The notes beneath the pieces are model-generated. The model saw only the letters and a list, made by a program, of their open reading frames with translations, ran no database searches and was not told the origin of the DNA. From contig CBDFLD010000017.1 of the NCBI GenBank assembly GCA_965249005.1, positions 310,001 to 374,000 of the forward strand: a DNA stretch of 64,000 nt. Reading direction: 5' to 3'. Position 1 is the first letter of the stretch. Every line of letters starts with the position of its first letter. Source of the stretch: CBDFLD01 sp965249005 (GTDB lineage: Bacteria; Acidobacteriota; UBA6911). A program made the translations under genes and the position numbers. Of this stretch, positions 53,888-62,936 are shown one piece after another.

Positions 53888-55276
53888 TTAGTTCGCCGAG
53901 GTAACCTGGAGGTTTGCAGGGGGCGCGGGAGTACATTGAAGGCACCATTCGTAGGCCCCGATGTCGGGGCCGCTGCCCTGCGGGCGAGCGACGCCGTCGC
54001 GGTCAACCGTCACGGAGGCAAGCGGCTCGCCGGCATCAACTGCCGGGGACGCGACGGCGAGATGGTAGTTGTCCGCCGCAACGTTGACAAAAGACGAGGC
54101 GGAGACGGCGAGGTTCGAGGGTGCGGATGCTTCCGAGGGCAGGCTGCCACCCAGAATGAGGAGATTCCGCACGTCCACGCCGGTGGAGAGCGACGACGCT
54201 GCCTGGAACGCTTGCGTTACGCGATCGCCAAAGGTGCAGTTGTAGATCTTCAAATTCTCGATGTCGTCCTCGTAGCGCACTGCTTTGTCCACATCGTAGA
54301 CCAAGGTATTCCGAAGCTGTACCCAGGCGCTGCCCCGATCGGTCGGGCCCCGGAGGCGAAAGGCGATTTCGGAATCGTAGACGGTCACTCGTTCCACGGT
54401 GGCGTCGATCTCCTCCTTCAAATTGAAGGCCGCCTGAACGGAGATCAATCCATTGCGGAATCCCCACGCCACCGTGTCCCGAATGATCAGGGTCGCCCTT
54501 GCGGCGTCATCCCATGTCTTGGTGTCGAGGGCATTTTCTCCCGGAACGGTTCCCGCGGGGAACCCGTTGGTGGCCGTCGGCAAGGGCTCGAGCCAGAAAC
54601 GGCAACCCTCGATCGTGACCTGGTCCCAGCCAGGAGCGGATCGCGAGGGATCCATCTGAATGCCGTCTCCGGAAAAGGAATGGATCTCGGTATTGCGGAC
54701 CGTCAAGTTACGCACCGCTCCGGTAACGATCCCATGGGCATCGGTTCTCCCGTTGCGAGAGTTCAGGCAATGATGAATCAGGCTGTTTTCGACCAGAACG
54801 TTCGTGGGATCGCCCATGTCGACGCAGTCGCGACCCGAGTTGCGGACTTCGACGTCCCTCAGGATGAGTCCGTCGGCGGTGCCCCCTACCCCGACCGTTC
54901 GGTTGGGTCCGTACTGCCCATCGACCACAACGCCCTCGACGGTTGTATAGGCATGGTAGATCCTGAGAACTTTGCCGTCGGACGCGGTCAGGATCGCCGT
55001 GCGGCTTTGCTCCGCACGAAGCGTGATCGGATTAGAGGGGGAGCCCGAGCGCACCGTCGTCACGCCGCCCGTGTAAGTCCCGGGTTTCAGTATCACGGTA
55101 TCGCCGGGCAGCGCCGCTGCCAGTCCGTCGGAGATCTTCCCGAAAGGGGCGCCGGCGGAGCCGTTGCCCGAACCGGATGGGCTCACATACCACTCCGCGG
55201 CGTAGCCGCTCGAACCGTAAAGCAGCCCGGCGACCAGCATCGCAAGTAGGTGGCCTTTCGGATTGAATCGACCCAT
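53888..55276 (-). CDS. exported right-handed parallel beta-helix protein
   Basis: A 462-residue exported protein. After a signal peptide (LLAMLVAGLLYGSSGYAA) comes WYVSPSGSGNGSAGAPFGKISDG and PGDTVILKPGTYTGG, the start of pectate-lyase-like beta-helices (DUF1565/NosD-type). Repeating coils follow (NLTVRNTEIHSFSGDGIQMD, VTIEGCRFWLEP). The helix is capped by VDRDGVARPQGSGPDIGAYEW. The chain ends abruptly at PPANLQVTSAN, which reads like the first strand of a fibronectin-III-type domain, so the 3' end may be lost. The right-hand IS remnant begins just upstream of its start. It binds or cleaves an unknown glycan. Confidence 0.75.
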   Translation of the reverse strand: MGRFNPKGHLLAMLVAGLLYGSSGYAAEWYVSPSGSGNGSAGAPFGKISDGLAAALPGDTVILKPGTYTGGVTTVRSGSPSNPITLRAEQSRTAILTASDGKVLRIYHAYTTVEGVVVDGQYGPNRTVGVGGTADGLILRDVEVRNSGRDCVDMGDPTNVLVENSLIHHCLNSRNGRTDAHGIVTGAVRNLTVRNTEIHSFSGDGIQMDPSRSAPGWDQVTIEGCRFWLEPLPTATNGFPAGTVPGENALDTKTWDDAARATLIIRDTVAWGFRNGLISVQAAFNLKEEIDATVERVTVYDSEIAFRLRGPTDRGSAWVQLRNTLVYDVDKAVRYEDDIENLKIYNCTFGDRVTQAFQAASSLSTGVDVRNLLILGGSLPSEASAPSNLAVSASSFVNVAADNYHLAVASPAVDAGEPLASVTVDRDGVARPQGSGPDIGAYEWCLQCTPAPPANLQVTSAN

Positions 55277-55339
55277 AGCTATTGTCCTGTCTAGACAGGG
55301 GGTACTCTTGAGTGAGTGCTATTGTTAGTTGAAATTCAA

Positions 55340-56594
55340 TGAAAGGAAAGCGGCTCCAAGAGTGGTAGATTTTTGTTTTTGTCCGAAAACGAAGTCAACC
55401 AATTCTCAAGGAGCCACTATGAAGAAGATTCTACCAAACAGCATCACATCGAAGCAAAAACGATCGTCAGGCGAGACACGATTTCTCGCAACCAATGATC
55501 AGCTCAACGAACTTGATGCACGTATCGAGCTCATCCAAGCGTTGATACCGCTGGGATTGCGAGCCGTCCAGGACAGCCTTGAAGATGAAGTCAACCACCT
55601 CGCTGGGGAGCGCTATAGCCGAGCCGGCGGCGATTCCAACCTTCATCGATGGGGATCGCAAAGGGGTTCAGTGTACCTGACAGATCAGAAGATTCCAGTC
55701 CGTGTTCCTCGAGTCCGAGATACTGATCGGAGTTGTGAGGTACCGTTGAGAACATATCGGCGGTTGCAGCAACCCAGGAATATGGACGAGGGCCTTTTGA
55801 AGAAGGTAATCAACGGATTATCGTGTCGCAATTATCGGGAGTGCGCTGAGGCCGTTCCGGAGGCCTTTGGCATGTCAGCATCAAGCATCTCGCGCCGTAC
55901 CATCCAAGTGACAGCTCGAAAACTGAAGGAGCTGCAGGAACGATCTCTTGCAGGATACGATTTTGTTGCTCTCTTTCTGGACGGCAAAAGCTTTGCATCG
56001 GAGCAAATCCTGATTGGATTGGGAGTGACCCTCGAGGGTGAGAAGATCATCTTGGGGTTCCTGCAGGCCAGTACCGAAAATGAACGAGTGTGTACGGACT
56101 TTCTCCGAGGGCTAATACAAAGAGGGCTTTGCCATGACAAGGGCCTGATGTGCGTTATCGATGGGTCCAAAGGATTGCGAAAAGCCATCCAGACGGTATT
56201 CGGCAACCGGGCTGTCGTGCAGCGCTGTCGATGGCATAAGCGTGAAAATGTATTGTGCTACTTACCCAAGAGCAAACAGGGAACCTTTCGCAAACGATTG
56301 CAGGATGCCTATCAAAAGCCAACCCTGAGAGAGGCAGAAAAAGCGCTTCTACGGGTCCGAAAAGAACTATCGCTGCTGAACCGGTCAGCGGCAGCCAGCT
56401 TGGATGAGGGTTTCGAAGAGACTCTCACCCTTCACCGGTTGGGCCTGGCAGAGGAACTCCGGGAGAGTTTCTTGATTCACAGCTTGGACAAAGATTTGCT
56501 AGGGCGCGGCCGGGACAGGTCCGTGGCTATCGGGACGTTCCTAGCCGTATTGCAGGCGAAAATAGATAAAAAGGCTGGAGTGATGAGCAAATAG
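55340..56594 (+). mobile_element. truncated IS256-family element (right end lost)
   Basis: The left portion has a plausible end (AAGAGTGGTAGATTTTTGTTTTT region at about 55358) and a transposase start, but the transposase lacks its last third and no matching right inverted repeat is seen. The 3' part merges with sequence also found at the start of the acyl-CoA ligase gene, described under findings. It is unrelated at sequence level to the IS at 43.9 kb beyond family membership. Confidence 0.6.
55419..56594 (+). pseudogene. IS256-family transposase, 3' truncated
   Basis: AAGGAG precedes the ATG at 55419. Catalytic Asp residues are in ALFLDGKSFASE and VIDGSKGLRKAI, followed by VVQRCRWHKRENVL, the family's C/H region. 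The third acid (normally in a TNxIES-type motif) should follow LHRLGLAEELRESF. Instead the frame enters a foreign tail reading LGRGRDRSVAIGTFLAVLQA and stops at 391 codons. The protein cannot be active in transposition. Confidence 0.8.
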
Positions 56595-56769
56595 TGACAG
56601 ATGACCCAAATAAGTGCCAATGACGGCGTCGGAATCATCGACGCCAGCCGTAATTTGATGTCGATGCCGAATGCCGGGGTGTTATCATCCAAGATCCAAG
56701 GTCCAACCACACCGGGAGGTCGAGCGTTGATTCACGCTAGGGCGCGGCCGGGACAAGGACATAGCCGTA

Positions 56770-58158
56770 TTGCAGGCGGGCGGACTGCAGGATTCTGGCA
56801 TTCGTCCCGGAGAGCGGGTGGCGATCGCCTTGCCCAACAACCTCGAAATGATAGTTGCGTTCCTTGCCAGCGCGAAGGTCGGGGCAGCGGCTCCTCTGAA
56901 TCAAGCCTACACTCGGGACGAATTCCGCTTCTACCTGCAGGACACGGGCGCTTGCCGCTTGATCCTTCCCGTCGCGGACTCTGAAGAGGCAGCGAAGGCG
57001 GCCGCCGAGCTCCAAATCGGCATCCATCGTATAGAATTCGTGAGTGAGGACGAGCTTCGATTCGCCCATGCGGCCACGCGGGCATCCGATCTTTCTTCGG
57101 ATGCTCCGTCCGAGGAGACGGCGTTGATTCTTCACACCAGCGGCACGACGAGCCGGCCCAAGCGCGTGCCTCTGTCTCACGAGAACCTCCTGAGCTCCAC
57201 CCGGACCGTGGCGTCGACCTATCGGTTGGACCCCAAGGACGTTTCCTTCTGCGTCATGCCGCTGTTTCACATTCACGGACTCGTGGCATCGACGCTCGCG
57301 ACTCTGTACACGGGCGGAACCGTGGTCCTTGCCGGCGCCTTCAATGCCCTGTCTTTTTGGAGGCATGTTCGAGATTACAATGTGACCTGGTACTCCGCTG
57401 TACCGACGATTCACCAGATGCTGTTGTCCAGATCGAAGTCACGGCCGGAAGGCGCGGAATTGCTGCGGTTCATTCGGTCGTGCAGTGCACCGCTGGTGCC
57501 CGCTACCATGAACCAGATCGAGGAACGCTTCGGTGCTCCCGTCCTGGAGGCATACGGAATGACAGAGGCGGCGCATCAGATGTCCTCCAATCCGCTTCCG
57601 CCGGCTGAACGAAGGCCAGCCACCGTTGGGGTGGCGACCGGTGTCCGGATTGCGATTCTGGACAAACAGGGGAACGAGCTCCCGCCCGGCAGCCGTGGAG
57701 AAGTATGCATCCAGGGTCCGAATGTGATGGGGGGCTACGAGAGCAACCCTCAGGCGAACGCGGAGTCGTTTGTTCGCGGTTGGTTTCGCACGGGAGATGA
57801 AGGGAGCCTGGCCGCGGACGGCTACCTCACCTTGCTGGGACGGATCAAGGAAATCATCAACCGGGGTGGAGAAAAAGTCTCTCCTCGGGAGGTCGATGAA
57901 ATCCTGGTCACGCATCCGGAAATTGCAGAAGCTGTCACCTTCGGCATACCGGATCGTGTTTACGGAGAGGAAGTGGCAGCAGCCGTCGTTGTCCGCGACG
58001 CGGTCACAGAATCCGAATTGATCTCACATTGCAAACAGAAGCTTGCCGATTTCAAGTGTCCCAAGAGCATCTATTTCGTGGAACGAATACCGCGAACAGC
58101 GACGGGAAAGATACAGCGGCGAGCCGTTGCGGAGAAAATGCTCGAAGAGCGCGGTTGA
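56770..58158 (+). pseudogene. acyl-CoA synthetase (AMP-binding), 5' truncated
   Basis: The ANL-superfamily body is intact: LILHTSGTTSRPKRVPLSH (P-loop), FHIHGLVAS, EAYGMTEAAHQMSSNP, WFRTGDEGSLAADGYL, GRIKEIINRGGEKVSP and the C-terminal Lys in PRTATGKIQRR. The protein starts at about the segment GLQDSGIRPGERVAIALPNN, so 30-50 N-terminal residues found in homologues are missing, cut off by the IS remnant. A TTG at 56770 might still give 462 residues; function without the N-terminal strand is uncertain. It would activate fatty or other carboxylic acids to CoA thioesters. Confidence 0.7.
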
Positions 58159-58167
58159 GCCAAGCCC

Positions 58168-59133
58168 ATGCGTTTCTGTGTCGTGGGAGCGGGTGCCATC
58201 GGGGGATTCCTGGGTGCCATGCTTTCCAAATCTGGTGAAGACGTAACCCTCATCGCTCGCGGTCCGCACCTGGAAGCAATGAAAAGAAACGGGATACGCC
58301 TGGTCGGGGCATCCGGCGAGCTCGAGGCCCGGCCGGCCGTGACCTCGGATCCGGCTGAGGTCGGGCCCGTCGACGTCGTGCTTCTCACGCTCAAGGCCCA
58401 TAGCATCCCGCCGATGGCCGAGCGCCTGCAGCCCTTGCTGGGGTCGCACACCTCTGTGGTCTGTGTTCAGAACGGCGTCCCCTGGTGGTACTTTTTCGGT
58501 CTTGCCGGGCCACTGCGGGATATTCACCTGGAAGCTGTCGATCCGGGTAGGATCGTGAGTCGAAGTATTGGCCCCGATCGGGCCATTGGTTGCGTGACAT
58601 ATTGCTCGGCTGTCGTTGCAGAGCCGGGAATCATCGAACACATCGATGGCACCCGTTTTCCGATTGGTGAGCCAGACAACTCGCGCAGCGAGCGATGCCA
58701 TCAGATTGCCAAAGCGCTCACCACGGCGGGCCTGCGGTGTCCCATTCGTCGTGACATTCGTCGCGATGTCTGGGTGAAGCTGATGGGGAATCTCGCTTAC
58801 AATCCCATCAGCGTTCTCTCTCGAGCCACTCTATTGCAGATCGTTCAGTGCCCGGAGACCAGAGACCTCGCGGCGGACATAATGAAGGAAGCCGAGGGCC
58901 TGGCCCGAAGCCTCGGAGTCGAAACGGGGATCTCTGTCGAACAGCGCTTGGCGGGCGCCGAGAAGGTAGGACACCACAAAACGTCGATGTTACAAGACCT
59001 GGAGGCCGGGCGTCCCATGGAGTTGGCCGCAATAGCCGGAGCTGTCGTGGAGCTCGGCGAAAAAGTGGGGAGCCCGATGCCCTGTACGCGTGCGGTCTAC
59101 GCCTGCGCCAAGCTTCTGCAGCAGACGAGCTGA
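58168..59133 (+). CDS. 2-dehydropantoate 2-reductase family protein (PanE/ApbA-like)
   Basis: A 321-residue NADPH-dependent reductase fold. It has VVGAGAIGGFLGAMLSKSG at the N-terminus, VDVVLLTLKAHSIPP and VCVQNGVPWWYFF, then the C-terminal domain with the catalytic Lys in VWVKLMGNLAYNP and the SMLQDLEAGRPMEL segment that lines the active site. It starts 9 bases after the acyl-CoA ligase. It could serve pantothenate synthesis together with the distant panC, but paralogues of this family act on other 2-keto acids, so no symbol is assigned. Confidence 0.8.
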   Translation: MRFCVVGAGAIGGFLGAMLSKSGEDVTLIARGPHLEAMKRNGIRLVGASGELEARPAVTSDPAEVGPVDVVLLTLKAHSIPPMAERLQPLLGSHTSVVCVQNGVPWWYFFGLAGPLRDIHLEAVDPGRIVSRSIGPDRAIGCVTYCSAVVAEPGIIEHIDGTRFPIGEPDNSRSERCHQIAKALTTAGLRCPIRRDIRRDVWVKLMGNLAYNPISVLSRATLLQIVQCPETRDLAADIMKEAEGLARSLGVETGISVEQRLAGAEKVGHHKTSMLQDLEAGRPMELAAIAGAVVELGEKVGSPMPCTRAVYACAKLLQQTS

Positions 59134-59296
59134 ACATTAGTGCTCCCCCGAGCGATGGGCAGCCACAAACCGCGAAGTCTATGATTTTCGTCACAGACTT
59201 TCATATTTTCTGAAGTTGCCTGCCGCGCCGGCCGATAGTAAACGATTATAAACCTGCCCCCCCAAGCAAACGCATCGAACCAGGGAAGGACCCACT

Positions 59297-60193
59297 ATGA
59301 CGCTCAGCAGCATACTGCGCCCAAGCATACTGCGCCCAAGCACACCCCTCGATTTTGCTTCCTCCAACTCTCCCCAGACCTCTAGAGGCACACAACCTAG
59401 CGCCGTCCAGCAGAGTCGCATTTCGGCCTTTCGCAAACAGCAAGCCGATATCACCATCGTCACGGCCGAAGGGGACCGGGTCACACTTTCCTCGACCTCG
59501 CAGACGCACGCGCTCTACTCGGCGTACAATCGCACGGGCAGTCACGGGCAAGGCAGCACTCAGAGCCTGTCTGTCCAACAGAGTCACAACCTTTCGATCT
59601 CGATCGAGGGGAACCTGAACGAGCAGGAGTTGCGGGATATCCGCAAGGCCCTTCGTGCGATCCGAAAGGTGGGCAAAGAAGTTGCTGCCGGTGAGATCGG
59701 GCAGGCCCAACAGGGGGCGCACGCGATCTCGAAAAGCATCTCCACCTCGGGTACGATCTCGAGCCTCCAGGCAACTCTACAGTATGAACAGGTCCTGGCG
59801 CAGCAACATCAGACGGTCGAGTCCCAGTCCAACCGGAAGCCGGAGGTGGCGCCGGCTCACGAGACGGAGCATGAAGAAGATGCGCCGATCGAGAAGCCCG
59901 TCCGGGCCCATCAGCTAGCCGAGCGGATCAGCGAAATCCTGGAAAAAACTTCCATAGAGCCGAAAAAGCTCATACGGCCGGTCCGGAAGCTCTTTCGCCG
60001 CTTCTCGAGGAGACTCGAGCAGCAGCAGGGCGAAGATTCGTCCAACCTCAAGCTCGTGCGCCAGATCAAATCCGAGGTGCTGCATCGGCTACGAGAACTG
60101 GCACGCGCCGATCGACAGCCCGAGGCCGAAGGGGAGCATGAAGCGAACCCGGAGCTCTCCGAGAATAGAGCTCTAGCCAAGGAGCAATCGTAG
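59297..60193 (+). CDS. uncharacterised helical protein
   Basis: A 298-residue soluble protein of unknown function. Its N-terminus is Ser-rich with a duplicated SILRP (from a 15-base tandem repeat at 59309-59338). ITIVTAEGDRVTLSS and SLSVQQSHNLSISIEGNLNEQELRDI precede a helical region, and the last 110 residues are highly charged, probably coiled (Arg/Glu/Gln). The SISIEGNLNEQEL-type segment is shared by scattered uncharacterised proteobacterial and other proteins as I recall. GGGAAGGA precedes the ATG. No neighbour suggests a role. Confidence 0.6.
   Translation: MTLSSILRPSILRPSTPLDFASSNSPQTSRGTQPSAVQQSRISAFRKQQADITIVTAEGDRVTLSSTSQTHALYSAYNRTGSHGQGSTQSLSVQQSHNLSISIEGNLNEQELRDIRKALRAIRKVGKEVAAGEIGQAQQGAHAISKSISTSGTISSLQATLQYEQVLAQQHQTVESQSNRKPEVAPAHETEHEEDAPIEKPVRAHQLAERISEILEKTSIEPKKLIRPVRKLFRRFSRRLEQQQGEDSSNLKLVRQIKSEVLHRLRELARADRQPEAEGEHEANPELSENRALAKEQS
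59309..59338 (+). repeat. 15-base tandem duplication inside a coding region
   Basis: AGCATACTGCGCCCA occurs twice without a gap, encoding two SILRP units at the start of the uncharacterised protein. Confidence 0.85.
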
Positions 60194-60320
60194 GCTGTCA
60201 ACTCCGCAAACTCCATGGACAGCGAAGAGCAGCTCGCGGAGCGAGCTACCCACCCCACTGTAATTCTCTTCTCAATCTCGGTATAATTCAGACTGGGAAT
60301 CGACAAGCGAGGAGAGAGAC

Positions 60321-60902
60321 GTGAGACTCGTGATTTTTGTAGTTTCGGCCTTGGGTATCTTTTTTGCCTTGGATCAGCTCGGTCTGTTCCATCCGGCCGC
60401 GGCCAGGATCGGCCGGTACCAGAGCTCCGCTTCGAACGACGCGAGCTCTAACTCGAAATCCACAAAGTTGCGGGTGTATTCCGTGAAGGGTAAGGGATTT
60501 GTCATGACCGAGAAGATCAGCAAGACGAAACAGGAGTGGCAGCGACAGTTGACCCCCGAGCAGTACCATGTTGCGCGATTGAAAGGCACAGAGCGGGCCT
60601 TTACGGGGGCGTACTGGAAAAACAAGGAAAAGGGAACCTACAGGTGCGTTTGCTGCGCCAACGACCTGTTCAGCTCCGATACCAAGTTTGAATCGGGTAC
60701 CGGCTGGCCTAGTTTCTGGGAGCCCGTCGCGATTGAGAATGTAGATACCGAAACCGACAGTAGCTTCAATATGGTCCGGACCGAGGTTCTCTGCAGCCGC
60801 TGCGGCGCCCACCTGGGGCATATTTTCGAAGACGGCCCGAAACCCACCGGTCTACGCTACTGCATCAATTCGGCTTCGCTGGAGTTCGAGGAAGAAAAGT
60901 AG
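60321..60902 (+). CDS. msrB: peptide-methionine (R)-S-oxide reductase MsrB with N-terminal anchor
   Basis: Reduces methionine-R-sulfoxide in proteins. The catalytic domain (about 65-190) has zinc-binding Cys pairs CVCC (109-112) and CSRC (158-161), FESGTGWPSFWEP, HLGHIFEDG and the catalytic Cys181 in RYCINSASL. Ahead of it is a hydrophobic stretch (LVIFVVSALGIFFAL) that would export or anchor the enzyme in the envelope. An internal ATG at residue 62 preceded by AAGGG could also give a cytosolic form. GAGGAGAG lies before the GTG start at 60321. Confidence 0.92.
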   Translation: MRLVIFVVSALGIFFALDQLGLFHPAAARIGRYQSSASNDASSNSKSTKLRVYSVKGKGFVMTEKISKTKQEWQRQLTPEQYHVARLKGTERAFTGAYWKNKEKGTYRCVCCANDLFSSDTKFESGTGWPSFWEPVAIENVDTETDSSFNMVRTEVLCSRCGAHLGHIFEDGPKPTGLRYCINSASLEFEEEK

Positions 60903-61075
60903 CTTTGAGCTCTCAGCTCTCAGCTTTCAGCTCCATGCTAGGCGTGGTTTCTCGTGGCGACGTCAACGTCATAGGTCTTCGCTTTTTGGCTAAACGCACC
61001 CCACAAGCCTCGCCGCAAGCGGTCTGAACCCGCGTAGCAAAAGCTGAAAGCTGACGGCTGATAGCTAAAAGCTAG
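60901..61075. repeat. AGCTGA-rich inverted repeat pair between convergent genes
   Basis: Left arm AGCTTTGAGCTCTCAGCTCTCAGCTTTCAGCT (60901-60932) and right arm AAAAGCTGAAAGCTGACGGCTGATAGCTAAAAGCT (61039-61073) are roughly inverse to each other and enclose about 105 bases. They lie exactly between the msrB stop and the stop of the facing phosphatase gene, so they could form a large stem or a bidirectional terminator. The word also makes up the array before gap. Confidence 0.7.
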
Positions 61076-61795
61076 TTACCGATAACTCCACAGAGCTGGG
61101 TCCTGCAGGTGCGGTATAGTATTGAAAGAGTCGAGTGTGGAGCGATTTCTGCTGTATACGATTTCACTGATCGAGCAGTTGCGAATTCTCCAATTCAACT
61201 CGAGCGCCGTGGCTTCGGGTGCCTGGGTCGCCAGTTGTATCGCAACCGAAATAGGTCCCCCGGAGGTGAAGACGGCGATGCGGCGTCCGCCGTCGTTGAG
61301 TTCCTGGATCCGCTCCAGAGCGGCACGGACGCGATCATGGAAGGTCCGCCAGCCCTCGACACCGGGCGTTTCGACGGTCTGCAGCATCCAATATCTCGCC
61401 ACCGCCTCGAGCATCCGGTGAAAGTGCCTGTAGCGGTCGGATCGACTCGAGGCCTGTTTGAAGTTGGCCACGAGCGAGCGAACCTTCGTGTCCTTATCGG
61501 ATAGCCTGGGAAGCAGAATCTCCATCATTCCGTCGGCATCATACTCGTTGAGACCTTGCATCTCGACGGACTCCGGCCAGCGTATCCCGACTTCCGCGAA
61601 CATATTTCCGATCACTTCGGCCGTACTCCTCTGTCGCACTAGAGTGCCAGAGTAGACGGCGTCGAATTTCACCTCCCGTTCGATCCAGAGTTTGCCCAGC
61701 TGTCGTGATTGTTCCTCTCCTAGTGGCGAGAGCTTGTCGTAGTCTCCATCCATGAAACTGGCTTGCCCATGACGAATCAAAACGAGATGGCTCAT
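61076..61795 (-). CDS. histidine phosphatase family protein
   Basis: A 239-residue phosphoglycerate-mutase-like phosphatase. The nucleophile motif is LVLIRHGQASF at 4-14, with Arg in SGTLVRQRSTAEV. The second catalytic His, usually Ser/Thr-His-Gly-Gly, is replaced: the chain reads VFTSGGPISVAI. The central EYDADGMMEIL acidic segment is present. Members with this Ser-Gly-Gly variant form a recognisable subgroup; their substrates are unknown. Confidence 0.8.
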   Translation of the reverse strand: MSHLVLIRHGQASFMDGDYDKLSPLGEEQSRQLGKLWIEREVKFDAVYSGTLVRQRSTAEVIGNMFAEVGIRWPESVEMQGLNEYDADGMMEILLPRLSDKDTKVRSLVANFKQASSRSDRYRHFHRMLEAVARYWMLQTVETPGVEGWRTFHDRVRAALERIQELNDGGRRIAVFTSGGPISVAIQLATQAPEATALELNWRIRNCSISEIVYSRNRSTLDSFNTIPHLQDPALWSYR

Positions 61796-62006
61796 GATCT
61801 ATCTCGGAAAGGGTAAGGATACGCTCCGAATTGCAACCGGCGGGATGCGATTGGGATGCCTGGTGAGGACAACTCGGGTCTAGCCCAGCTCACCGGAAAC
61901 CCAGGCTCTATCTTACCCGGACTCGCAGGGAATTGACAAACAGGCCTGCACGATTTTGGGAGTGCCATCTTTGGGAGTGGCAGCGGCGCATCGACCCGCG
62001 CTGTGC

Positions 62007-62056
62007 TATATTAGGGAGCCCTTAGGGAGAAATCCGGTCGAAACGCGTCGTTTCGA
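62007..62056 (+). promoter_or_regulatory. leader of etfBA: -10-like box and 19-bp palindrome
   Basis: TATATT at 62007-62012 is a plausible -10 element, although no good -35 is found. At 62038-62056 lies TCGAAACG-CGT-CGTTTCGA, a perfect 8-bp palindrome with a 3-base centre, 39 bases before the start codon. Its core GAAAC-N5-GTTTC resembles operators of TetR-type fatty-acid regulators such as PsrA. Confidence 0.5.
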
Positions 62057-62095
62057 TTTGGAGTCGATGGATTCCTCGAGCAGTAGGAGGGAATA

Positions 62096-62899
62096 TTGCA
62101 TATCGTTGTTTGTCTAAAGCAAATACTCGACCCAGAGGTGCCGGCGCGGGACTTCCGCATCGATTCCGAGCACAAGGAAGCGGTACGGGGATCCGCGAAC
62201 CTTGTAACGAACATTTTTTGTGAGAACGCGCTGGAGACGGCGCTGCAGTTTCGTGAAAAAGTAGAGGGCAAGGTCACGGTTCTGTCCTACGGTGCAGAAA
62301 CAGCAGAAGATTCCGTGAGAAAGGCTTTTGCAATGAAGGCGGACGACGGCGTCCTGGTGAAAAACGACGGACATCCTCATCCGGATCCTCTGTCGGTCTC
62401 TCAGGTGCTTGCAGCCGCGATCCGTAAGATCGGGCCGTTCGATCTCGTTTTTGTGGGCCGGGAATCTGGGGATTGGGGGGTCGGACAGACTGCTGGCCTC
62501 GTTGCGGAGGAACTCGGCATTGCGAGCGTTGCGTTCGTGGACCGGATCGAAACGGAGGGTGACGGCTTGCGGCTCAGACGACAAACGGATGTAGGATGGG
62601 AGACGTTGGAAGCCAAATCTCCTTTGGTCTTGTCGATCACCAACGACGAGCACAACGTGCCCCGGGTGCCCAAGACACGAGATGTGATGATGTCTTACCG
62701 GCGCCCAATAACGGTTTGGACTCTGGAGGACCTGGAGCTGGATGCGTCCGAGGTTCGCAAGGGTACCGCTTACTATGAGCTGCAGGAGTTGCACATTCCT
62801 GTAAAGGAGACCCAGTGTGAGTTCGTGAGCGGTGATACCCTGGAAGAAAAGGTGGACCAGCTCGCCGAGCGAATCTTGGCAGTCACTCGATCGTTGTAG
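62096..62899 (+). CDS. etfB: electron transfer flavoprotein subunit beta
   Basis: Smaller ETF subunit, accepting electrons from acyl-CoA dehydrogenases during beta-oxidation. The start MHIVVCLKQILDPEVPARDF and DLVFVGRESGDWGVGQTAGLVAEELG and SPLVLSITNDEHNVPRVP are family signatures. It begins at TTG, with AGGAGGG 4 bases upstream, and gives 267 residues. etfA follows 37 bases later. Confidence 0.94.
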   Translation: MHIVVCLKQILDPEVPARDFRIDSEHKEAVRGSANLVTNIFCENALETALQFREKVEGKVTVLSYGAETAEDSVRKAFAMKADDGVLVKNDGHPHPDPLSVSQVLAAAIRKIGPFDLVFVGRESGDWGVGQTAGLVAEELGIASVAFVDRIETEGDGLRLRRQTDVGWETLEAKSPLVLSITNDEHNVPRVPKTRDVMMSYRRPITVWTLEDLELDASEVRKGTAYYELQELHIPVKETQCEFVSGDTLEEKVDQLAERILAVTRSL

Positions 62900-62936
62900 A
62901 ACCGATCGGCATTACTACCCTTCTCGTGAGGAACCC

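Noticed and set aside
53867..55249. A 460-codon open frame on the plus strand
   Set aside because: It lies exactly opposite the beta-helix gene, whose protein has clear family signatures; the plus frame gives no recognisable protein and is an antisense shadow in GC-rich DNA.
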